Source: Cellulosimicrobium arenosum
GTDB taxonomy: Bacteria; Actinomycetota; Actinomycetes; Actinomycetales; Cellulomonadaceae
DNA length: 64,000 nucleotides
Assembly (NCBI RefSeq): GCF_014837295.1
Contig: NZ_JACYHB010000002.1
Coordinates: 248,001-312,000, forward strand
Direction of reading: 5' to 3'
Shown: in pieces, positions 43,743 to 52,022 of the stretch
Position numbering within the stretch: position 1 is the first letter of the stretch
Layout: each line of letters starts with the position of its first letter
Position numbers and translations under genes: made by a program
Notes under the pieces: model-generated
What the model was told of the DNA's origin: nothing
Databases searched by the model: none
What the model saw: only the letters and a program-made list of their open reading frames with translations

Positions 43743-45274
43743 GCTGCGGCTCCTGTCATCAGGCGCATGAGGCCTTCCTGCGTGGCGTCCGCACCCGGTA
43801 CGTCGCCGGTCACCCGGCCCTCGGTGACCGTGTAGATGCGGTCGCAGATCCCGAGCAGCTCGGGGAGCTCGGAGGAGATCACGACGACTCCCTTGCCCTG
43901 GTCGGCGAGCTGCTGGATCAGGCCGTAGATCTCGTACTTCGCGCCGACGTCGATCCCTCGCGTCGGCTCGTCGAGGATGAGGAGCTCGGGCTCGGTGAAC
44001 ATCCACTTCGCGAGGAGGACCTTCTGCTGGTTCCCCCCCGAGAGCTTGACGACGCCCTCCTTGACGGTCGGGGCCTTCACGCCCAGCGACTTGCGGTAGC
44101 TCTCGGCGGCCAGGTACGCCTCGTCGTCGTTGATGCTCCCGCGGCGCGTCACGCGTGGCAGGTTGGCCGCGATCACCGTGTCCTGGATCGTGTCGAGGAG
44201 GTTCAGGCCCAGGGACTTGCGGTCCTCGGGGACGTAGGCGATGCCGTGCTTCACGGCCGCCAGGACGCTGGGCAGCGACACGGTCTCGCCGTCGATACGG
44301 ACCGACCCCGAGAGGAAGCGGCCGTAGGAACGGCCGAAGATCGAGCGCGCCAGCTCGGTGCGCCCGGCACCCATGATCCCCGCGAAGCCGACGATCTCAC
44401 CGCGGCGCACGTGGAAGTTCGAGCGGTTGCACACGAGCCGGCCCGGGACCTCCGGGTGCTCGACGGTCCAGTCCTCGACCTCGAAAAAGATCTCCCCGAT
44501 CTTCGGGGTGCGCTCGGGGAAGCGGGAGTCCAGCGATCGCCCGACCATGCCGCGGATGATGCGGTTCTCGTCGACCCCGTCGCCCTTGACGTCGAGCGTC
44601 TCGACCGAGCGTCCGTCACGGATGATCGTGATGGAGTCCGCGATCTCCTCGATCTCGTTGAGCTTGTGGGAGATCATGATGCTGGTGATCCCGTGGTCGC
44701 GCAGACCGCGCAGCAGGTCCAGCAGGTGCTCGGAGTCGTCCTCGTTGAGGGCCGAGGTCGGCTCGTCGAGGATGAGCAGGCGGACGTCCTTGGCGAGCGC
44801 TCGCGCGATCTCGACGAGCTGCTGGTGACCCACACCGATGTTCTTGATCAGGGTGTCGGGCGACTCGCGCAGTCCCACGCGGGCGAGCAGCTCCTGCGAG
44901 CGGCGGCGTGCCTCTCCCCAGTCGAGACCCAGCCTGCCCCGCACCTCGTTGCCGAGGAAGATGTTCTCCGTGATCGACAGCTCGGGGATGAGCGCGAGCT
45001 CCTGGTGGATGATGACGATGCCGTCGCTCTCGCTGGAACGGATGTCCTTGAACCGGACCTCCTCACCGCGGTAGACGATCTCGCCGCTGTAGGTCCCGTG
45101 CGGGTACACGCCCGACAGCACCTTCATGAGCGTCGACTTCCCCGCGCCGTTCTCGCCGCAGATCGCATGGATCTCGCCGGAACGCACGGTGAGCGTCACC
45201 TCGTCGAGCGCCTTGACGCCCGGGAACTCCTTGGTGATGGACCTCATCTCGAGGATCACGTCGCCGTCCGTCAT
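43739..45274 (-). CDS. mmsA: Multiple-sugar ABC transporter ATPase (two NBDs)
   Basis: 511-residue protein with two ATP-binding cassettes. NBD1: GENGAGKST near residue 40, VGHQQLVEIARALA signature region, LLILDEPTSAL. NBD2: Walker A degenerate (GIMGAGRTEL), signature LSGGNQQKVLLAKWM, LILDEPTRGIDVG. This is the usual pattern for monosaccharide importers. ATG 45274 has a strong GGGAGGAG upstream. First gene of the operon mmsA-mmsB-chvE; its promoter region has several operator-like sites. Confidence 0.95.
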   Translation of the reverse strand: MTDGDVILEMRSITKEFPGVKALDEVTLTVRSGEIHAICGENGAGKSTLMKVLSGVYPHGTYSGEIVYRGEEVRFKDIRSSESDGIVIIHQELALIPELSITENIFLGNEVRGRLGLDWGEARRRSQELLARVGLRESPDTLIKNIGVGHQQLVEIARALAKDVRLLILDEPTSALNEDDSEHLLDLLRGLRDHGITSIMISHKLNEIEEIADSITIIRDGRSVETLDVKGDGVDENRIIRGMVGRSLDSRFPERTPKIGEIFFEVEDWTVEHPEVPGRLVCNRSNFHVRRGEIVGFAGIMGAGRTELARSIFGRSYGRFLSGSVRIDGETVSLPSVLAAVKHGIAYVPEDRKSLGLNLLDTIQDTVIAANLPRVTRRGSINDDEAYLAAESYRKSLGVKAPTVKEGVVKLSGGNQQKVLLAKWMFTEPELLILDEPTRGIDVGAKYEIYGLIQQLADQGKGVVVISSELPELLGICDRIYTVTEGRVTGDVPGADATQEGLMRLMTGAAA

Positions 45275-45352
45275 CGGACTCCTCCCGCCAGTCGTCGCGG
45301 CGCTCCTGCGCCCCGCGGGCCCGGACGTCCTGTGCTTGTCCGAGCCGCTGCG

Positions 45353-45401
45353 ACGTTAGGCCCGTCCGATCCTTGGCGTCAACTCCTGAACCCAAGGATC
45401 G
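45353..45401 (-). promoter_or_regulatory. mmsA promoter flanked by a 10-bp inverted repeat
   Basis: -35 TTGACG (45382-45377) and -10 TAACGT (45358-45353), 18 bp apart. CGATCCTTGG (45367-45376) and its exact complement CCAAGGATCG (45392-45401) bracket the -35 with a 15-bp gap. A dimeric repressor or a ROK/LacI-type regulator bound here would block polymerase. Leader of about 70 nt. Confidence 0.65.
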
Positions 45402-45448
45402 GGGAACTGTGACCAAACAGCGATGTTGGCCGCCACGACCGCCACCGA

Positions 45449-45478
45449 TGTGAGCGATAACACGGCGGGAACGCTCCC
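45449..45478. promoter_or_regulatory. Two LacI-family-like operator sites upstream of mmsA
   Basis: TGTGAGCGATAACA (45449-45462) and GGGAACGCTCCC (45467-45478) are imperfect palindromes with a central CG, the general form of LacI-family operators (the second resembles CebR-type sites). They lie 50-75 bp beyond the mmsA -35. No LacI gene is in the window. Confidence 0.5.
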
Positions 45479-45571
45479 ACGCGATCACAACCTGAACGCG
45501 TGAGAGCGCAATCCGAACCTGGCCAGACAAGCATGAAACGCCCGAAACGCCGTCGGCCCGGTAGCCGTGCG

Positions 45572-48500
45572 TCACGAGCAGCTGCGCGGCTCGAAGGCGG
45601 CGGCCACGGTGGTGGTGACGTCCGCACCGGTCAGCGGATCGACCTGCGTGACGGCCACCGTCGCCTCGCCCGCCTCGACCGACGCCGCACGGACCGCGAA
45701 CGACTGATAGGCGTTCTTCCCCGGCGCCACGTCCGCGAACGACCTCGTCCCGAACGGCGTCGAGAGCGCGATGCCGAGCGGCACAGGACCGTCGTTCGTG
45801 GCACGGACCGCGACGTACGCCTTGCCTGCGAGGCAGCGCGAGACGGCCTCGACGGTGACGGGGGCCTCGGCACCGGCCTGCGGCTCGACGAGCACCGCCA
45901 CGGTCCGTGCCGGAACGGTCACGGTCCCGGACCCCGCGTCCCACGTCGTGTCCTTGACGACGTCGTCGCTCCCCTCTGCCTGGACCGGGGAGAGTGCGTA
46001 GTCCCGGCCCGCGAGCGCCTCGATCGTCTGCGTGACCGGGTCCGGGGACGCGTTGAGCACCGCGAGGACCCCGTCGAGCGCTGGATCGACATCGTCCGCG
46101 CCCGCCGTGTCGTCGACCGACATGACGATCACGCTGGGCGCCTGGTCGGCGCCCGCGTCGGGGAACGTGACCTTCTGCTGGATGGCTCCTGCGTCGCCGA
46201 GACGGAACAGCTCGGTCGAGTGTCGCAGCCGCAGGAGGTCGTCGGCCTGCGCCGACGCTGTCGCGATGTCCGCGGGTGCCGGCTCGAGCGCGGCATCGGC
46301 CAGGAGCGGTGCCATGAGCGGCCACCTGTCCTCGTTGTCGGCCGCCATCGGCAGCCCCTTGCCGAACCCGTTGTCCTGACCGCTCCAGTCGATCGCGTTG
46401 AACCAGTCACCCGAGTCGTAGCTGTTGCGGTCGAGCGACTTCGAGCGCAGCAGGTCCGTGCCCGCGTGCCAGAACGACGGGGACTGCGAGAGCGCCGTCG
46501 TCGCGAGCGACACCGTGTTCATCCGCACCCGCTCGTCCATGGGTGTGTCCGCCGGAAGCTTGAGCGCGAGCAGGTCGAACAGTGTCTCGTTGTCGTGCGC
46601 GTCGACGTACGTGACGACCTCCTCCGGTGAGTCCGCGTACCCCGCCGGTGCGCCCCGGTAGTCGATCTCGTCCCCCCGCTGCTCCTGGCCGGTCGACGTG
46701 ACGAACGTGAAGTCGCGCAGGTTGCCCGCGAGACCGAGCCGCACGAGGTCGGTCTGGTGACCGAGGTCGGCGAGCTCGTCGTCGGACCCGTCGTTGACGC
46801 TGCCGGGGTCATCGGCCGTTGCTTCGCGCCCGTTCGGGTCGGTCCCGAGGCCGGTGCCGAAACCTTGGGTGAACGTGGACGCACCGTCGACGGGAGAACC
46901 GCCGTGCACCGCGTCGCGGAGCCGGTCGGAGAACGTCCCGACGCCGGTCCCGCCGAGGTTGCCCTGGGTGGCCTGCTCGAACAGCGTGTCGTCGGCGACC
47001 TCGCCGAAGTTCCAGCCCTCGCCGTAGAGGTAGACGCTCTTCCCGTCGACCCCGTCCTCGGCGAGCGTCAGCTCGTCCAGCGCGGCCCGCACGTCGAGCA
47101 TGTTCTGCCGCGAGTGGTGACCCATGAGGTCGAACCGGAACCCGTCGACGTGGTAGTCCTTCGCCCACGTGACGACCGAGTCGACCATGAGCCGACCCGC
47201 CATCGCGTGCTCGGTGGCCACGTTCTGGCAGCACGTGCTCGTCTCGACGGAGCCGGTGGTGGGGTTCTGCCGGTGGTAGTAGCCGGGCACGACCTTGTCG
47301 AGCACCGACTTCTCGTCCTGGCCGCTCGCGGCAGTGTGGTTGAACACCTGGTCGAGCACGACCTGCAGGCCCGTGTCGTGCAGGGCGCCCACCATGGTGC
47401 GGAACTCCGCGACGCGCGCGCCGCCGTCGGCGTCGGTCGCGTACGAGCCCTCCGGTGTGCTGAAGTGCCACGGGTCGTAGCCCCAGTTGAAGCCGTCGCC
47501 GGCCTGGATCCCCGCCACCGCTGCCTGCTGCTCGGTCGAGTCCGGGGCGAAGCCGCTCAGGTCACCCGTGGTCGCCTGGTCCGCCCGGTCCTCCGGGATG
47601 CTCGCGATGTCGAACGTCGGCAGCAGGTGGACGGTCGTCATCCCGGCGTCGGCGAGCTCGCGCAGGTGCGTCATGCCGTCCGACCCCTCCTCCGCGAACG
47701 CGAGGTAGGTCCCGCGCTCGGCGGCGGGGACCGTCTCGTCCGCGATCGAGAAGTCGCGCACGTGCAGCTCGTAGATCGTCTGGTCGACGGAGCGCTCGAC
47801 GACGGGTGCGGCGGTGTCCTCCCACAGCGGCGGGCGGAACGCGGGGTCGTCGAGGTCGACGGCGACCGAGTGCGTCGAGTCGAGCGTGAGCCCGACCGAG
47901 TAGGGGTCGGTGACGACGTTCGTCTCGACCTTCCCCGTGCTCGGGACGTACACGGTCACCTCGTAGAGATACCGGGTGCCCTCCCACCCGGCGCGCTCCC
48001 CCGCCGACGGCTCGTCCGACGCAGCGCCGTCGAGCGTCCACGTGCCGTCGGACTGACGCGTGGCCTCGAACCGGGTCGGGTCGTCCGCCAGGGGCGTCCC
48101 CGCGGGCCAGGCCAGCAGCGCCACGTCCTGCGCGGTCGGTGCCCAGAGCGCGAACGACGGCTGATCGCCCTCGTCGTCCAGCCCGTGCCAGGTGACACCG
48201 AGCTCACGCGCCGCGGCGTCCTGCGCGAACAGGTCGTCGACGACGCCCGGGACCTGGACCCCGGTCGCGGCCGAGAGCGTCGTGCCGTCGGTCCGCGTCA
48301 CGAGGAGCTGACCGGTGAGCGCGGCCTCGACGTCGGCGCGGGCGAGAGGCTGCCCGTCCGCGCCCACCGGGCGCAGCGCGGTGTGCTCCGCGAGCGCCGG
48401 GAAGTCGGCCACGACGTCGTCGGGCAGACCGCCCGGGTCGACCTCGAGCGGGTACGACTGCGCACCGTCCGGCGCGTCCACGGCACCGTCGGCCGCGAAG

Positions 48501-51500
48501 AGCCCGCCCTCGGGGGCGGTCCACAGCGTGTAGGTGTCGCCTGCGCCGAGAGATCCCGGCCAGGCGAGCAGCCCGTCGCGCACCCAGTGCGCCGCCTGCA
48601 GCCCGGCGCCGGGCAGCGGCGGGTTCTCGACGCCGATCTCGAGCACGTGCGTCTCGATGTCGTACGTGAACGTCACGGTCTCGCCGTCGCCGACGGAGAA
48701 CTGGTAGTTGGCTCCGTCCGGCGCGCCCCCGACCCCGTAGTTCTCGGCCCAGCTCGTCCCGTGCGCGACCTTGCCCTCGTACGCCCCGGCCGACAGGGCG
48801 TCCGTGGACCAGGTGTACGTGCCGTCACCGTCCGGGTCCTTGAGCCACGACGCGAGGCAGTCCGGCGCCCAGGTCCCCGGGCAGCCGACCTGGTCCTGGA
48901 ACGAGCCTGCGACGGTGACGATCGGCCCCTGCGCCGTGCTGGAGAAGTCCTTGCCGACCGGGTCCCAGTAGAACGTGACCGGACCGCCATCGGTCGTGTA
49001 CGTCGCGTTGTCACCGTCCTGTACGCCACCGACGCCGTAGTTCACGGTCCACGACCCGTTGAGCGCGACCTTGTACTCGTACGTGCCGGCAGGCAGGTCG
49101 AACGTGCCGGCGTAGACGCCGTCGGCGCGCTTCGTGAGCTTCGCCGCCTCGCAGCCCGGTGCCCAGTCGCCCGCGCAGCCCATCTCGGAGTTGTGGCTCC
49201 CGGCGACGGTCACGAGGTCGATCTCGGGCTCGGGCTCCTCGCCCACCGTGCCGCTCACGTCGACCCCGACGCTCGCGAAGCTCGACGCGGCCGCGCGGTC
49301 GCCGTCCGCGTCCGTGGTGACCGCGCGGTACTCGACGAGCGTGCCCTCGGGCAGCGAGGTGACGTCGTGGAAGACCCGCGGCGTGGTGTCCTCGGCGGTC
49401 CCGAGCGCGTGCCACCCGGAGGCACCCACCTCGCGCCACGCGATCGAGGTCTCGGACCACGCGTCGTCGTCCACGGTCGCGCCGACCGGGGCGACCCCGC
49501 TCGTCGCGGCACCCGCGGCCGGGACGGTCACGGCGATCTCGCCGGACGAGTCCGCACCGACCTCACGGTCCGCGACCAGCACGACGGCAGACGTCGCGGG
49601 GACGGTGAGCGTGACCGACCCGTCCGCGGAGGCCGTGGCGGGCTCGCCGTCCCCGTACAGCACGTCGTAGCGCGCGCCCGGCGTGAGCGTCGTGAACGTG
49701 GCCTCGCGCGGCTCGGCCGCGTTGTTGAGCGCGACCAGGTGCTCGACCCTCTCCGTACGGTCCACCCGGCTGAAGGCGTACACCCCCGCACCGTTCTCGA
49801 CGTAGCGCTCGACCTGTGCGCCCGTCGCGAGCGCCGGGTGCGCGGCGCGCAGCGCGGCGAGGTCGGCGATGCGCTCGTACAGCGGCGCGTCGGTGTCGTA
49901 CCGGTCGACGCTCCCCGCCTGCTCACCGGTGACGAGCGGCTGGTCCGCGTACTCGTCGACCTGGGTCGCGAAGAGCGTCTGGCGCGCGTCCTTGTCACCG
50001 CCCCTGCCCGCGAAGCCCTGCTCGTCGCCGTAGTAGACGACGGGCTGGCCGCGCGTGAGGTACATGAGGTCGTGCGCGAGCTCGTCGCGCGCGAGCGGGT
50101 CGTCGGTCGACGCGAGCAGGTAGCCGACACGGCCCATGTCGTGGTTGCCGAGGAACGTGGGCAGCGCGCTCGCCGAGGTGTCCGGCGTCGTGTACATGTC
50201 GTCGCTCGCGAAGAGCGACGCGAGCCCCTTGGCGCTGTTGCCGCTCGCGAAGCTGGTGGCGGCGGACTGGAACGTGAAGTCGAGCGTCGAGCTCATGTCG
50301 GTGCGGCGCACGTAGGGGGACAGCTTCGCGGCGTCGGCGTCGTAGACCTCGCCGAACATGAAGAAGTCGTCCTTGCCCTGGGCGTGCGCGTAGTCGAGGA
50401 CCTCGGTGGTCCACGTCTCCCAGAACTCGACGTTCACGTGCTTGACCGTGTCGATGCGGAAGCCGTCGATCCCGAGGTCGATCCAGTCCTCGTAGACGTC
50501 GACGAACCCGTCGACGACCCTCGGGTCCTCGGTCATGAGGTCGTCGAGGCCGTCGAAGTCGCCGTACGTGACCGACTCGCCCGTCCAGGTCGAGTTGCCG
50601 CGGTTGTGGTAGACCGTCGGGTCGTTGAGCCACGACGGGACCTTGAGGTCCTCCTTGCCCGGCGGGACGAAGGGCGTGTACGGGAACGACGTCGCGGCGT
50701 CGAGCTGCGGGAAGTCGCCCGTGCCCGCGACTGCTGCGGGGTCGAAGACGTCGCCCGCCGCGTCTCGGTAGGGCGACGTGGCCTGGTCGACGTAGGAGTA
50801 CTCGTCCTCCTCGTAGTCGACGACGTCCGCCGTATGGTTCGTGATGATGTCGAAGTAGACCTTGATGCCCTTCGCGTGGGCCTCGTCGACGAGGCCCTCG
50901 AGCTCCGCGTTCGCCCCGAGGTGCGGGTCGATCTGCGTGAAGTCGGTGATCCAGTACCCGTGGTAGCCGGCCGACACGTCGGCGCCGCTCCCCTGCACGG
51001 GCTGGTTCGTGAACGAGGGCGTGAGCCAGATCGCCGTCGTGCCGAGCCCTTCGACGTAGTCGAGGTTCTCGCGCAGGCCCGCGATGTCGCCGCCCTGGTA
51101 GAACCCCTTGTCCGTCGGGTCGAACCCGGACTCGAGCCGGTCGTCGCCGAGCCCCGCCGTGTCGTTCGACGTGTCGCCGTTGGCGAACCGGTCGGTCATG
51201 ACGAAGTAGAAGCGCTCGTCCGATCCGGGTTGCCGCACGGGCGGGGCGACGAGCGCGGCGTCGGCGGCCTCGTCCTCCCCCGCCAGGTCGAGCGGGGTGA
51301 GCGCGATGCGCCCGGTCGACTCGTCGAACGTGACGCGCACGCGCGTGTCTCCGCCGAGGACGAGGGGGACGTTCTCGTCCCGCCCGTCCCGGCCGTACGC
51401 CTCGTCCCACGCGTCGTCCATCGCGACCTTGTACTCCCAGCTCCCGGCGGGGACCTCGAACTCGGCCGACCAGACCCCCGGGACGTCCGACGGCGCGAGG

Positions 51501-51751
51501 TCCGTGGCAGCACAGGCGGGATCCCAGTCCGCGGCGCAGCCGAGCTCGGACTGCAGGTCGCCCACGAGCGCGGCGGAGCGCTCGTCGGCCCCCGCCGCCG
51601 GGGCTGCCATCGCGGCGACCGTGAGCCCGGCGAGCGTCGAGCTCGCGAGCGCGAGCGCCGCGACCGACGCGGCCGCGCGCGAAGCGCGCGGTGGGGATGG
51701 CTGGCCGGGCGCGATCGGCGACGACCGGCGTCGACGCGGCATGGAGGTCAT
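45572..51751 (-). CDS. Secreted amylopullulanase (two GH13 domains, X25 modules)
   Basis: 2059 residues. Signal peptide residues 1-55 (basic start, hydrophobic Ala-rich stretch, AGADERS cleavage zone). First X25-like starch module about 57-110. GH13 alpha-amylase about 160-700: DIITNHTADV, GIDGFRIDTVKH (nucleophile Asp), FMFGEVYD (acid Glu), FLGNHDMGR. Two more X25-like modules at about 846-935 and 944-1040 (each VTVAGS...GC...W.P.C). GH13 type I pullulanase about 1130-1900: FNWGYDPWHF near 1419, HVDGFRFDLMGHHS near 1534, YGEGWNFG near 1574, AHDNETLFD near 1710. C-terminal Cys-bounded module about 1965-2059 shared with the GH76 neighbour. Cleaves alpha-1,4 and alpha-1,6 links in starch or pullulan. 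ATG 51751 has GAGGGAG 8 nt upstream. Confidence 0.93.
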   Translation of the reverse strand: MTSMPRRRRSSPIAPGQPSPPRASRAAASVAALALASSTLAGLTVAAMAAPAAGADERSAALVGDLQSELGCAADWDPACAATDLAPSDVPGVWSAEFEVPAGSWEYKVAMDDAWDEAYGRDGRDENVPLVLGGDTRVRVTFDESTGRIALTPLDLAGEDEAADAALVAPPVRQPGSDERFYFVMTDRFANGDTSNDTAGLGDDRLESGFDPTDKGFYQGGDIAGLRENLDYVEGLGTTAIWLTPSFTNQPVQGSGADVSAGYHGYWITDFTQIDPHLGANAELEGLVDEAHAKGIKVYFDIITNHTADVVDYEEDEYSYVDQATSPYRDAAGDVFDPAAVAGTGDFPQLDAATSFPYTPFVPPGKEDLKVPSWLNDPTVYHNRGNSTWTGESVTYGDFDGLDDLMTEDPRVVDGFVDVYEDWIDLGIDGFRIDTVKHVNVEFWETWTTEVLDYAHAQGKDDFFMFGEVYDADAAKLSPYVRRTDMSSTLDFTFQSAATSFASGNSAKGLASLFASDDMYTTPDTSASALPTFLGNHDMGRVGYLLASTDDPLARDELAHDLMYLTRGQPVVYYGDEQGFAGRGGDKDARQTLFATQVDEYADQPLVTGEQAGSVDRYDTDAPLYERIADLAALRAAHPALATGAQVERYVENGAGVYAFSRVDRTERVEHLVALNNAAEPREATFTTLTPGARYDVLYGDGEPATASADGSVTLTVPATSAVVLVADREVGADSSGEIAVTVPAAGAATSGVAPVGATVDDDAWSETSIAWREVGASGWHALGTAEDTTPRVFHDVTSLPEGTLVEYRAVTTDADGDRAAASSFASVGVDVSGTVGEEPEPEIDLVTVAGSHNSEMGCAGDWAPGCEAAKLTKRADGVYAGTFDLPAGTYEYKVALNGSWTVNYGVGGVQDGDNATYTTDGGPVTFYWDPVGKDFSSTAQGPIVTVAGSFQDQVGCPGTWAPDCLASWLKDPDGDGTYTWSTDALSAGAYEGKVAHGTSWAENYGVGGAPDGANYQFSVGDGETVTFTYDIETHVLEIGVENPPLPGAGLQAAHWVRDGLLAWPGSLGAGDTYTLWTAPEGGLFAADGAVDAPDGAQSYPLEVDPGGLPDDVVADFPALAEHTALRPVGADGQPLARADVEAALTGQLLVTRTDGTTLSAATGVQVPGVVDDLFAQDAAARELGVTWHGLDDEGDQPSFALWAPTAQDVALLAWPAGTPLADDPTRFEATRQSDGTWTLDGAASDEPSAGERAGWEGTRYLYEVTVYVPSTGKVETNVVTDPYSVGLTLDSTHSVAVDLDDPAFRPPLWEDTAAPVVERSVDQTIYELHVRDFSIADETVPAAERGTYLAFAEEGSDGMTHLRELADAGMTTVHLLPTFDIASIPEDRADQATTGDLSGFAPDSTEQQAAVAGIQAGDGFNWGYDPWHFSTPEGSYATDADGGARVAEFRTMVGALHDTGLQVVLDQVFNHTAASGQDEKSVLDKVVPGYYHRQNPTTGSVETSTCCQNVATEHAMAGRLMVDSVVTWAKDYHVDGFRFDLMGHHSRQNMLDVRAALDELTLAEDGVDGKSVYLYGEGWNFGEVADDTLFEQATQGNLGGTGVGTFSDRLRDAVHGGSPVDGASTFTQGFGTGLGTDPNGREATADDPGSVNDGSDDELADLGHQTDLVRLGLAGNLRDFTFVTSTGQEQRGDEIDYRGAPAGYADSPEEVVTYVDAHDNETLFDLLALKLPADTPMDERVRMNTVSLATTALSQSPSFWHAGTDLLRSKSLDRNSYDSGDWFNAIDWSGQDNGFGKGLPMAADNEDRWPLMAPLLADAALEPAPADIATASAQADDLLRLRHSTELFRLGDAGAIQQKVTFPDAGADQAPSVIVMSVDDTAGADDVDPALDGVLAVLNASPDPVTQTIEALAGRDYALSPVQAEGSDDVVKDTTWDAGSGTVTVPARTVAVLVEPQAGAEAPVTVEAVSRCLAGKAYVAVRATNDGPVPLGIALSTPFGTRSFADVAPGKNAYQSFAVRAASVEAGEATVAVTQVDPLTGADVTTTVAAAFEPRSCS

Positions 51752-51872
51752 GGGGGACTCCCTCGTCCGAAGAGGTGTGCGGATGCCACGCGAGGAGCAG
51801 CGGGGTCGGACGACGGACCAGCAGCGGACGACGTCGGCCGGGCCAGGCGCTTCGCAGCGTACGGCTGAGCCG

Positions 51873-51902
51873 ACTGTAGCGCTTTGCAGCAACTTGCAGC
51901 AA
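51873..51902 (-). promoter_or_regulatory. Amylopullulanase promoter with duplicated TTGCTGCAA operator
   Basis: -35 TTGCTG (51902-51897) and -10 TACAGT (51878-51873), 18 bp apart. TTGCAGCAA occurs twice, 10 bp apart (51884-51892 and 51894-51902 on the plus strand), over the -35 and spacer. The repeats resemble TTGCA-type sites of MalR-like LacI repressors reported upstream of Streptomyces amylase genes. Confidence 0.65.
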
Positions 51903-51928
51903 GAGTCTGTACGGACGTCGGTTCGCGG

Positions 51929-51997
51929 TCGGCCCGCGAGGTGCCCCGAGCGCGGCGCGAGATCACGCCACGGCCCGACGTCGGCGACCCGGCCGTC
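51929..51997 (-). pseudogene. Remnant of the ABC exporter gene's 3' end
   Basis: 63 of 69 bases match 53616-53684, the end of the fused ABC exporter gene. The minus-strand reading still gives GRVADVGPWRDLAPRSGHLAG, but the stop has mutated (TGA to CGA) and upstream of it similarity soon breaks at an indel. It lies between the GH76 gene and the amylopullulanase promoter. It marks a past duplication or insertion at this spot. Confidence 0.85.
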
Positions 51998-52022
51998 CTG
52001 CCCCGGTCGGCCGAGCACGACG

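Noticed and set aside
51929-51997. Insertion-sequence end or attachment site
   Set aside because: It is a clear copy of the ABC exporter gene's 3' end; there is no transposase, terminal inverted repeat or tRNA beside it.
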